In this document: positions 27,425 through 35,883 of the stretch, piece after piece
Position numbering within the stretch: the first letter of the stretch is position 1
Layout: each line of letters begins with the position of its first letter
Notes under the pieces: generated by a model
Seen by the model: only the letters and a program-made list of their open reading frames with translations
Databases searched by the model: none
What the model was told of the DNA's origin: nothing
Position numbers and translations under genes: made by a program
Source: JBILXY01 sp044378055
Lineage (GTDB): Bacteria; Patescibacteriota; JACMRA01
DNA length: 64,000 nucleotides
Assembly (NCBI GenBank): GCA_044378055.1
Contig: JBILXY010000002.1
Coordinates: 27,976-91,975 of the forward strand
Direction of reading: 5' to 3'

Positions 27425-28675
27425 TTAGCCTCCGATTGTTGAAGTAATAATTCTTGTATAAAGCCTATTATCAGAACCTCTTGCAGATTGAACGCTTCCG
27501 CTTAAAATTCCTGGATTATATTCAGGAGTATGTTCTTCAACAGATATGTTATTATTTAGAGTAATTCCAGTGTCTTGTACCCAGTTTAAACCAGTTGCAA
27601 AACCAAAACTTGTAGAAGTTGAATTTGGATTTTCTACAGCGTATAGCTTTTTATCAACACCCATTACATAAGCACGCATTGCATAATTTGTTCCGCAACC
27701 CAGGTTTATAGAAAGTGCAGTAGATGGTTTATCTGCAGCTTTTAAACTGCCTAATCTTACCCAGTTGGTCCAAGTAAGGCCGTCATCAGAATTTCTAAAG
27801 TAAATACCTAAATCTGTACCCCTTACAAATTGCATAACTTTGCCACTTATAGAAGTACCCACATTATCAGTATCAATTCCTGGGAAAGTGCTTGGTTCGT
27901 CTAAAATAGTAATTCCTCCACTATTTCTTGCCCAAGTAGACCAGGTAGTTGCGTCTGTTGTATATCTACTATACAATCCGTTGTCTGTTCCTCTAGCGAA
28001 CTGAATTAATGTGCCGTTACGCTCGAATTGCTCGGTTCTTGATGCTAAAGTAATTGAACCCCCTCTTACCCAATTAGTCCAGCTTGTTCCGTCAGTACTT
28101 ACTCTGGTATAAAGTCCATTGTCTGTTCCGTGACCTGTTTGAACTAATTTTTGATCAAATGTCATGGTTGAAGAGTTGTAAACTTGGAAATGTGAAACAG
28201 TTGGTTTTGATTTCAAAGTTATAGCTCCGCCTCTTACCCAGTTTGTCCAGGTTGTTCCGTTTGTAGATGTTCTAGTGTACAAAGCATTATCTGTTCCATA
28301 TGCTGTTAAAACAAAAATCTTAGTAGAACCACTAGTTGTTTGGAAACCAATTACTTCTGGTTCTGTTTTAATTGTAATTCCATTTCCTTCTTGCCAGTTA
28401 GACCAATTACTTTCAGAAACTGTAAGTTGACTTGCTATTCTTGTATAAAGTCTATTGTCTGTTCCTCTAATAGCTTGAATTAAAATTTGAGGAGTTGATG
28501 ATGAGCCAGGAAGGGTTGCAAAAGAAGCTGGTGAACTTATTGTTGCCGAATTAGCCTGCCAAGGACCAACATAGGTGCAGGTGTTAAAAGCCGCTGCATT
28601 GGCTTGAATATTTGGGGATATTAATGTTGCACTTATTAATAAAAGTGTACTAAACAATTTTGTAACATTTTTCAT
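27425..28675 (-). CDS. Secreted seven-bladed beta-propeller, DUF346/PLL-lectin-like (copy 1)
   Basis: 416 residues. Signal peptide (residues 1-28, ending near ANAAA). The mature part has seven repeats of 45-55 residues of the form ARGTDNxLYTRxSTDGTTWTNW then ARGGxIT, which is the DUF346 pattern known from bacterial PLL-type and fungal fucose lectins. The last repeat (QSARGSDNRLYTRI) lacks its Trp strand, and the N-terminal segment (CTYVGPWQANSATISSPASF) probably closes the ring. It likely binds glycans outside the cell; the sugar is unknown. It is a close paralogue of the next gene, in tandem. Confidence 0.8.
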   Translation of the reverse strand: MKNVTKLFSTLLLISATLISPNIQANAAAFNTCTYVGPWQANSATISSPASFATLPGSSSTPQILIQAIRGTDNRLYTRIASQLTVSESNWSNWQEGNGITIKTEPEVIGFQTTSGSTKIFVLTAYGTDNALYTRTSTNGTTWTNWVRGGAITLKSKPTVSHFQVYNSSTMTFDQKLVQTGHGTDNGLYTRVSTDGTSWTNWVRGGSITLASRTEQFERNGTLIQFARGTDNGLYSRYTTDATTWSTWARNSGGITILDEPSTFPGIDTDNVGTSISGKVMQFVRGTDLGIYFRNSDDGLTWTNWVRLGSLKAADKPSTALSINLGCGTNYAMRAYVMGVDKKLYAVENPNSTSTSFGFATGLNWVQDTGITLNNNISVEEHTPEYNPGILSGSVQSARGSDNRLYTRIITSTIGG

Positions 28676-28750
28676 GTACTTGTGATAAGAGCATGGATTT
28701 ATGCTTCTGTCAAAACATTCAGAATCATAAAAATAGATTGTAAATACAGA

Positions 28751-28770
28751 TAAAACCCCCGAAGGGGCTA
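28751..28770 (-). terminator. Terminator after propeller copy 2
   Basis: CCCC-TTC-GGGG then TTTTATC on the minus strand, between the two propeller genes; the two are therefore probably transcribed separately. Confidence 0.7.
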
Positions 28771-28798
28771 TTAGTTTGAAAAAATTAATAATATTTAA

Positions 28799-30064
28799 TT
28801 ATCCAACAACATTCGAAGTAATTATTCTGGTATACAATTTGTTATCAGTACCACGAGCAGACTGCACATTTTGAGATTGATCGTTACCTATTACAGAAAA
28901 GAATGTAATATAATCTACCACTGAGATATTATTACCTAGGCTAATATTAGTATCAACCTCCCAATCTAAACCATCACTAAACCCAAAACTACTTGACTGA
29001 GAGCTGGTATTTTCAACAGCATATAGTTTTTTGTCTATACCTTTAACATAAACTCTATTGGCATAGGCAGATCCACAATTCCGATTTATTGTACTTACAG
29101 CCTCGGGTCTTGCATCGGCGAGTAAATTACCAAGTCTAAACCAATTTGACCAATTCAAAGCATCCACCGAGCTACGAAAATATATTCCTTTGTCTGTACC
29201 TCTAACGAACTGGAGAATTTTTCCTTGAATGGGCTGACCCAAGTTGTTTGAATCTGTAGCAAGATAAGTAACAGGCTGATCTAAAACAGTTATACCACCA
29301 CTATTTCTAACCCAAGCAGACCAATTTATGGCATCAGTAGTATTTCTACTATATAAGCCATTATCTGTTCCTCTGGCGAATTGCACTAATGTATAACCAT
29401 CGATACTGCTGCCTGCCAAATATTCTTCAGTCGAAGAAGCGATAGTGATTGTTCCTGCTCTTTCCCAAGGTGTCCAAGTTATACCATCTAAGGTTCTTCG
29501 TGTATATAAACCATTATCAGTGCCGTATGCAGTTTGTACTAATCTTTGTTCAAAAACTGAAGTATCCGAATTAAAAACTTGTATTTCATTAAAAGAAGGC
29601 TTCTCTTTAATTGTAATCGAACCTCCTCTAATCCAAGGTGTCCATGTTAAACCGTTTGATGATGTTCTTGTGTACAGTCCATTATCAGTTCCAAAGGCCG
29701 ACATTACAAAAATCAACCCAGAAGTGCTGGATAAAACAAATATTTCTGGCTCTTCTTTAACTGTAATTCCAGCCCCTTCCTGCCATGCTGTAAAATCGCT
29801 CTCAGATAAAATATTCGGACTGGTTGTAATTCTTGTGTACAATCTGTTATCTGTCCCTCTTATAGCCTGCAATAGTGATTGTGGGTCCACGACATCTGGA
29901 AGAACTGAGAATGCAACAGGAGAGCTAATTGTGGCAGTACTGGAAAACCACTGCCCTACTGAAACACAAGAATTGTAAGCAGCAGCTTTTAATTGAACAT
30001 TTGGGATTACGAAGGTTGTTGCTATAAATAAAGCAGAAAATAATTTTACACTTAAATTTTTCAT
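28799..30064 (-). CDS. Secreted seven-bladed beta-propeller, DUF346/PLL-lectin-like (copy 2)
   Basis: 421 residues from the ATG at 30064; the frame is open to 30082, but alignment with copy 1 (MKNVTKLFS versus MKNLSVKLFS) fixes this start. It has the same signal peptide layout, seven GTDNxLYxR repeats and N-terminal closing strand. The two copies keep repeat order and length but differ at many positions, so the duplication is not recent. Differences concentrate in loops between blades, which in PLL lectins hold the sugar sites; that is an inference. Confidence 0.8.
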   Translation of the reverse strand: MKNLSVKLFSALFIATTFVIPNVQLKAAAYNSCVSVGQWFSSTATISSPVAFSVLPDVVDPQSLLQAIRGTDNRLYTRITTSPNILSESDFTAWQEGAGITVKEEPEIFVLSSTSGLIFVMSAFGTDNGLYTRTSSNGLTWTPWIRGGSITIKEKPSFNEIQVFNSDTSVFEQRLVQTAYGTDNGLYTRRTLDGITWTPWERAGTITIASSTEEYLAGSSIDGYTLVQFARGTDNGLYSRNTTDAINWSAWVRNSGGITVLDQPVTYLATDSNNLGQPIQGKILQFVRGTDKGIYFRSSVDALNWSNWFRLGNLLADARPEAVSTINRNCGSAYANRVYVKGIDKKLYAVENTSSQSSSFGFSDGLDWEVDTNISLGNNISVVDYITFFSVIGNDQSQNVQSARGTDNKLYTRIITSNVVG

Positions 30065-30191
30065 ACAAGCTGTCAAAATCACTTATTATTTGAAGTCAAG
30101 TTTGGTAATTACAAGTTAACAAGATTTAGCATAAAACATAAACACGCTCCGCATATAGAAAATACCTTTCAGCAATTCCAAAACCGCACTA

Positions 30192-31991
30192 CTAACCACC
30201 ATCAACATTTTTTCTATCTACTTCGGTAAGTTTAATTGTAACAGGCGTTCCTTGAAAATTAAACTGCTTACGAACTACATTTTCCAAAAACCTTACATAA
30301 GACCAATGCACTGTAGTTTTATCTTTAATTAAAAGTTCAAAAGTTGGTGGTTTAGATTTTGAATAAACCAAGTCGTAAATTACCGCTTTTTTCTTATTGG
30401 CCACTTTATTTGGTGGTTTTTTCTTCATTAAGAAGTTAAATAACTTTCTAACATCGGCTTTATCAATTTGCTTTTCACGGTTGGCGATAGATTCATCTAT
30501 TTTATTCCATATTTGCCACAAATTTGTTCCTTCTTTAGCCGAAACCCAAACGAAATCGTCTAGTTTTAAGAACACAAATTTATGTAGGAAATCACGGATG
30601 AATTTCTTCTTCTGCTCTTCATCAATTAAGTCGGCTTTGTTGGCTATTACCACAATACCCTTTTTGGCCTCTCTGCAAATTCCAGCCACAACTTGATCTT
30701 GATGGCTTACCGGCAAGGATGCATCTACAATTAAACAAATTACATCGGCTTGGTAGGCAGCTTCTACAGTTCTAAAAGTAGCAAAAGTTTCAGCCCCAGT
30801 GGTTCTTTGTCCTGGCTTTCTTATTCCGGTGGAATCTAGTAAAATATATTCCTTTTCAATCCATTCGTATTTTGGCTTTGTGGTTTCGACTTCTACTTTA
30901 TTTTGCTTCGAACTCTTTTTTCCACTGGCGATTACTTCCTCTGGTAATTCTACTACATCATCATTTTCATCTTCCAACTCTTCCAACAATTCTTCAGAAA
31001 CATTATCAATTTCAGTAGTTTCATCATTATCGAGTAAGTCATCTTCCAAGTCTTCCAAGTCTAATTCTGATTTATCGAGCAACTCTTCGTCATCTAAATC
31101 CAAATTTTCCACAGGTTCCACAATTTCAGTCTTCACCATTCTTTTCAAAACCATGTCATTTACACTTAAAGTAGTTCCAGGAATATCAGTAACAATTTGA
31201 ACTTCTTGCCCTATCATAGCATTGAACAAAGAACTTTTTCCAACATTCGGTTTTCCAATCAACAAAATTTTAGGGCTTCTTTTTTCCTGCTCTTCAAATT
31301 CCAAGTTATCTGGATCAATCGGGGTTTCTTCCATCACAACTTCATACAAACCAGGACCATTAGCATCATTTTCACGGGTTACATAATAAGATCCGTCGTT
31401 TAGCTTTTTAACAATTCCAGCCTTAGCCCTTTTCTTCTTTTTTGTATCAATAATTCTCATCGGCTCTTCAGGAGATTTTTCAAAACCCATAGCCAAACAC
31501 TTTTCTACCAAAGCATCAAGCAAATCGTTTACGCCGTAACTGTTGGTTGAACTTACATTAACAAAAGCAAAACCACCCAGCCTTGCGTAATCGGAAATAC
31601 TTTTTTCCAGGTTTGGATCATCAACCTTGTTAATTACTATCATGAAGGGTTTTCCGGCCTTCCAAATTTTAGATAAAACTTTCTGGGAAATATTTTCAGG
31701 ATTCTGTCTTCTATCAATAACCCAAACCAGAATATCGGCCATGGCAATTGCTCCGAAAGAGCGAACTTGAATTTCCTTCTGAATTTTATCTTCAGGATCT
31801 GGAACCAAACCACCAGTATCAACAAATTGCATGTACATGTTGTCCCACTCGGTTTCCGACCAGTTTAAATCTCGGGTTGTGTGTTCTTCTTTGGCAGTAA
31901 TAGCTTTTTTAGTACCGCAAATTCTATTAAGCAGGGTACTTTTACCAGAATTAGGCAAACCAATTAAAGCAATGGTAGGTATTCGTTTCAT
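30192..31991 (-). CDS. der: GTPase Der (EngA) with an acidic insert
   Basis: Double-G-domain GTPase of 50S ribosome assembly. G domain 1: GLPNSGKST (12-19), DTGG (58-61), NKVD (121-124). G domain 2: GKPNVGKSS (246-254), PGTT (271-274), DSTG (386-389), NKAD, SAKEG. The C-terminal KH-like domain ends with the protein. The length is 599 against about 440 usual. Two regions account for this: a basic/acid linker (about 180-236), and an insert of roughly 95 residues between switch I and the DxxG of G domain 2 (about 285-380), whose core 295-357 is almost entirely Asp, Glu and Leu. Both G domains keep their catalytic motifs. Confidence 0.92.
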   Translation of the reverse strand: MKRIPTIALIGLPNSGKSTLLNRICGTKKAITAKEEHTTRDLNWSETEWDNMYMQFVDTGGLVPDPEDKIQKEIQVRSFGAIAMADILVWVIDRRQNPENISQKVLSKIWKAGKPFMIVINKVDDPNLEKSISDYARLGGFAFVNVSSTNSYGVNDLLDALVEKCLAMGFEKSPEEPMRIIDTKKKKRAKAGIVKKLNDGSYYVTRENDANGPGLYEVVMEETPIDPDNLEFEEQEKRSPKILLIGKPNVGKSSLFNAMIGQEVQIVTDIPGTTLSVNDMVLKRMVKTEIVEPVENLDLDDEELLDKSELDLEDLEDDLLDNDETTEIDNVSEELLEELEDENDDVVELPEEVIASGKKSSKQNKVEVETTKPKYEWIEKEYILLDSTGIRKPGQRTTGAETFATFRTVEAAYQADVICLIVDASLPVSHQDQVVAGICREAKKGIVVIANKADLIDEEQKKKFIRDFLHKFVFLKLDDFVWVSAKEGTNLWQIWNKIDESIANREKQIDKADVRKLFNFLMKKKPPNKVANKKKAVIYDLVYSKSKPPTFELLIKDKTTVHWSYVRFLENVVRKQFNFQGTPVTIKLTEVDRKNVDGG

Positions 31992-32237
31992 AAAACAATC
32001 AAATCTGCAAGTTCAGGCTTTGTCAAAAGAATCAAATAATTAGACAGTTTATCCAAGTTAATTGCGGTGAGTGATTACAATTAACCAGATTTTGTGAGCT
32101 AAGTCATCGTGAAACAGTTTTCAGGGTATAAGCCTCTAGAACAAAATAAATCTGAGAACTTTAAAAGCAGATATTTGACTTCAACAAATATTTATGAAAA
32201 AATTATTTTAGTTTATATTATCATGGTTTAAAACTCA

Positions 32238-32684
32238 ATGGATATAGATTTATCAGATACCCTGATTGCATTACTATTTTTTTGTGATGTTCGCGATGAA
32301 AAACAAGTTATGGGCATTAACATGATAGATTTAATGTCCGATATTACAGTGCCTCCAACAACCGTATATCACAAATCTAGCAACTTAAGGCTAGTAATTT
32401 CAATAGAAAAAGCCTGCAAAGTTGATGGTTTAATTAACTTAGCAGAGGAAAGTTATCTGGAAGTTTATCAAACACCTAGTGATTTAAAGCTAGATGTTTT
32501 AGTTACAATGATTAATTCATTGTTTCTTTACTCAAAAATGGGTAGCAATATATTGGACATAACTGATCCTTATGTTTTTAGAACTATCTTCGACATTTTC
32601 GACATGTTCTGTGAATATATGGATTCGTTAGAGTATAATGAGTTTGAACATCACAAACTAAAGTGGGCTGAAGTATGCTCATAA
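32238..32684 (+). CDS. Orphan protein, function unknown
   Basis: 148 residues, acidic, predicted mostly helical (IFDIFDMFCEYMDSLEYNEFEHHKL near the end, shown as FDIFDMFCEYMDSLEY). No recognised domain. It lies between der and lepA as its own unit with a strong terminator 10 bases after the stop. No Shine-Dalgarno. A toxin, antitoxin or phage-type protein is possible, but nothing in the sequence shows it. Confidence 0.55.
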   Translation: MDIDLSDTLIALLFFCDVRDEKQVMGINMIDLMSDITVPPTTVYHKSSNLRLVISIEKACKVDGLINLAEESYLEVYQTPSDLKLDVLVTMINSLFLYSKMGSNILDITDPYVFRTIFDIFDMFCEYMDSLEYNEFEHHKLKWAEVCS

Positions 32685-32693
32685 AAAATAATC

Positions 32694-32718
32694 GCCTAGC
32701 TAACCCTAGGCCTTTTTA
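32694..32718 (+). terminator. Rho-independent terminator of orphan gene 32238
   Basis: GCCTAG-CTAACC-CTAGGC then TTTTTATTT. It separates the orphan from lepA, which must have its own promoter. Confidence 0.85.
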
Positions 32719-32759
32719 TTTGCCTAAAATTAATTAAGATTGCAATATTTAAATTAACT

Positions 32760-33980
32760 ATGCTGAAGGCTTTAATTTTTGATTCTTTTTTCGATAAACA
32801 TCGTGGGGTTATTGCTTTCATTCGTTTATTTAATGGGGAAATAAAGGCAGGTGACAGTATCTATTTCTTGCAATCTAGCACTAAAATTACAGTTTTAGAA
32901 GTTGGGGTTTTCAAACCAGAAATGCAACCAATTTCAAGTTTAAGCAGTGGTGAGGTTGGTTATTTGGTTACAGGTTTAAAAGAATTAGAAAAGGTTAAAG
33001 TTGGCGATACAGTCAGCAGCAAAGATGACCAGAGCTTGGCACTTCACGGCTATAAAGAAGTAACTCCAAAAGTTTTTTCCAGTCTTTTCCCAACCAACGC
33101 CGATGATTATCCTAAACTTCGCGATGCGGTGGCTAAATTAAAGCTTAGTGATGCTTCCTTAATGTACGAAACAGAGAATATTCCTGCCCTTGGTTTTGGT
33201 TTTAGATGTGGTTTTTTAGGCCTTTTACATATGGATATTGTGCAAGAAAGATTAAGCAGGGAATTCGATTTAGATTTGGTTTTAACTACCCCTTCTGTAG
33301 AATACGAAATTGAGGAAAATAATGGCAGTAAATACACAATTCATACCCCAGCTTTGCTTCCTGACCCCAGTAAAATTCGCCACATTTCAGAACCTTGGAT
33401 TAAGATGGAAATTTTAACTCCTGATATTTACATTGGAAAAATTATCGAATTAATAACCAACAAACGCGGTACTTATACTTCAATGTCAGCTCTAGCAGCC
33501 GATCAAGTTCAAATAACTGCAGATTTACCGCTTGCCGAAATGATTGTAGATTTTTACGACGAATTAAAGTCTTGCACCAAGGGTTTTGCCACTATGTCTT
33601 ACGATTTGGTTGGCTTTCAGCAAAGCGACTTGGTTAAAATTGATATTCTGGTAAACAAGAAAATTGTTGATCCTTTATCAGTAATGTGCCACAGGGCTAA
33701 TGCTGAAACCAAAGGAAGAGAAATTTGTGAAAAGCTAAAAGAACTAATTCCAAGGCAGCAATTCGATATTTCAATTCAAGCTTCAATCGGCGCAAGAGTT
33801 ATTGCAAGGGAAACAATCAAACCTTTTAGAAAAGATGTAACTGCCAAACTTTACGGCGGCGACCCTACCCGAAGAATGAAGCTGCTGGATAAACAAAAGG
33901 AAGGGAAGAAGAAAATGAAAATGGTTGGAAATGTAGAAATTCCCCAATCAGCCTTCCTAAATGTGTTAAAGAAAAGTTAA
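32760..33980 (+). CDS. lepA: Elongation factor 4 (LepA) lacking the GTPase domain
   Basis: 406 residues against about 600 in the family. It begins exactly where domain II of LepA begins (LKALIFDSFFDKHRGVIAF, family PLRALIFDSYYDxYRGV), then continues with EVGVFKPEMQP, domain III (LMYETENIPALGFGFRCGFLG, LHMDIVQERLSREF), TPSVEYEI, and the LepA-specific C-terminal domain with DPLSVMCHRANAE, RQQFDISIQASIGARVIARE and GGDPTRRMKLLDKQKEGKK. G1-G5 motifs are absent, and the upstream bases hold a different gene and a terminator, not a remnant. Either the G domain is encoded elsewhere or this is a G-domain-free protein. It overlaps the convergent next gene by four bases. Confidence 0.88.
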   Translation: MLKALIFDSFFDKHRGVIAFIRLFNGEIKAGDSIYFLQSSTKITVLEVGVFKPEMQPISSLSSGEVGYLVTGLKELEKVKVGDTVSSKDDQSLALHGYKEVTPKVFSSLFPTNADDYPKLRDAVAKLKLSDASLMYETENIPALGFGFRCGFLGLLHMDIVQERLSREFDLDLVLTTPSVEYEIEENNGSKYTIHTPALLPDPSKIRHISEPWIKMEILTPDIYIGKIIELITNKRGTYTSMSALAADQVQITADLPLAEMIVDFYDELKSCTKGFATMSYDLVGFQQSDLVKIDILVNKKIVDPLSVMCHRANAETKGREICEKLKELIPRQQFDISIQASIGARVIARETIKPFRKDVTAKLYGGDPTRRMKLLDKQKEGKKKMKMVGNVEIPQSAFLNVLKKS

Positions 33981-35803
33981 AAATACCCTCTCCAGGCTAT
34001 AATTGAAGCCTTGGTTACTTCGCCAAAATAACCTGTTGAACCACCTGCAAAGTTGAACTTACCTGCACTTTTCATACAGTCTTGCAGCTGTTTAACTCGG
34101 TTACTTTGTTCTCCAAAATTCCAAGCCTGGCCTTTTAAATCTTCACATGAAAAATCTGGGGTTGAATTGCCCTTTAATCTGGAAAAAGCTTCAGAAGTTA
34201 CAGGGCCAAAATAACCAGTATCACTTGGCCAGTTAAACAAACCGGCTGTTCTTAAACATTTTTGCAATTCCAGCACATCGTTATTTCTATCCCCAATTTT
34301 AAAGTTTTTAGATTTGAAAGAATCACAACCAGAAACCGGTGTTAGTGAAGCTGGAGGGGTGGCTGGAGGTGTAGAATCTTGACCAACCCAATTCTTCAAA
34401 GCTGCCGAAGTTATTGGGCCGAAATAGCCTGTATCGGTTGGGAATTGAAATAATCCAGCTGCCCTTAAACAACCTTGCAAAAGCTTAACCCTGTTTCCAA
34501 TCTCCCCATCATCAAATTTTTGACTTTTCAAAGATTCACAACTTGTATCTTCCTCAGCAACTTCTTGCTTTGGCTCAGAAGGTGTGGTGGTGGTTTTAGC
34601 TAATTTTCTGGCTGCATCAGTAATTGGGCCATAATAGCCAGTATTACTTGGCCAATTAAACAAGCCAATATTTCGCAAACATTGCTGTAAAGACTTAATG
34701 TCTTCACTAACATCGCCAATAGTATATTCAGAATCAATTAATTCTTTGCACTTAGCATTGTTATCTGCCTGACTTATTCCCAGTTTTTTATCTCTAATAA
34801 AGTTCTTTAATGCTTGATCAGTAATTACACCATACATTCCAGTTATTTCTCGGTTTAAATAATACCCTTGTTGTCTTAAAAATCTTTGCAGAAGCTTAAT
34901 ATTATCATTATTTTGGCCTAAACTGTATTGAACTTGAATAATATCTTTAACTGAATCAAAACTAATCTGATCACCTGTATTTACATTAACTTGGATATCT
35001 TTTCCTACCAAATTTTTAGCATCTAAATCAGCTTTAGAATAAGTATTAGTATCTACTCCCCAACCATTAGAAACTATGATTGCCCACAAATTATAATTTC
35101 CCCAATAAACATGTGGTGTATATCTGTAATTTGCAGCAGTAGCAGCATTAGTTAAGAAAATATTGTATTCGTCTAAAGTGGTAATTGTGTTATTTACATG
35201 GTAAGGTGCTACCATTGAACTTCTAGTTATAGCTAAATTGAAGTTGAATTGAAGTTGGTAAGCTGCCCAATTCACTTGATTGGCAAAACCAAAGTATTCA
35301 GTAGCACAAACCGAAGTATCTGGGCAACCATAACCCATGGCAGTTCTAATTCTTCTTTCAGGATCTGCATTTGTATCATAACCACTTAAACTTAAAAGGG
35401 ATTGCTCTTTTTCTAAGTAGGCTAAAATTAATCCTGGGTTTAAATTTGGAACAACACCCCACTTGCTGCTTGATTGACCCCTAGCTGCAGCAAAAATGTA
35501 ATAACTTGCCCGCTTTCCCTGTTCAGTATAATTTTTTAAAGGTGAGTTAACACTATTTAAATAATCTTGAACTTTAGCCTCGTTATCAAAAACCTTGGTC
35601 GAACTAAAAGTTTGATCACTAATAATAAAATTTGGATCGAAAATTGGAGTGTTTGAATTTACCCCCAAAACGGTGTCTGTTGATTTTGCAATTTTATTAA
35701 TATCAACTTTAGAGCTGTAAAAATTATATACAGCAACTGAAGCTAAAATTAAATTAAAAAGTATTAAAGCAAAGGTGAATTGTAACAGATTCTTCCGGTT
35801 CAT
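33977..35803 (-). CDS. Cell-wall protein with five PG_binding_1-type repeats
   Basis: 608 residues. Membrane segment at 9-29, so probably a signal anchor. Residues about 70-250 form a domain with LILAYLEKEQSLLSL and a disulfide-type pair (GCPDTSVC), reminiscent of a lysozyme-like fold; Glu131 or Glu133 could be catalytic, which is an inference. Five peptidoglycan-binding repeats follow at about 295-340, 352-400, 422-472, 493-543 and 553-608, each with LQxCLRxAGLFNWPSDTGYFGPIT-like cores. Repeats 2-5 carry a conserved Cys pair about 23 residues apart; repeat 1 lacks it. Likely role: wall remodelling or surface anchoring. Confidence 0.8.
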   Translation of the reverse strand: MNRKNLLQFTFALILFNLILASVAVYNFYSSKVDINKIAKSTDTVLGVNSNTPIFDPNFIISDQTFSSTKVFDNEAKVQDYLNSVNSPLKNYTEQGKRASYYIFAAARGQSSSKWGVVPNLNPGLILAYLEKEQSLLSLSGYDTNADPERRIRTAMGYGCPDTSVCATEYFGFANQVNWAAYQLQFNFNLAITRSSMVAPYHVNNTITTLDEYNIFLTNAATAANYRYTPHVYWGNYNLWAIIVSNGWGVDTNTYSKADLDAKNLVGKDIQVNVNTGDQISFDSVKDIIQVQYSLGQNNDNIKLLQRFLRQQGYYLNREITGMYGVITDQALKNFIRDKKLGISQADNNAKCKELIDSEYTIGDVSEDIKSLQQCLRNIGLFNWPSNTGYYGPITDAARKLAKTTTTPSEPKQEVAEEDTSCESLKSQKFDDGEIGNRVKLLQGCLRAAGLFQFPTDTGYFGPITSAALKNWVGQDSTPPATPPASLTPVSGCDSFKSKNFKIGDRNNDVLELQKCLRTAGLFNWPSDTGYFGPVTSEAFSRLKGNSTPDFSCEDLKGQAWNFGEQSNRVKQLQDCMKSAGKFNFAGGSTGYFGEVTKASIIAWRGYF

Positions 35804-35883
35804 TTTTATTTTTGTTTAGGTTTTATGCAAAATCGTTGCAATCTTAGTTATTATAACCCTAAAAACTTAATTTGGCAAAATTT

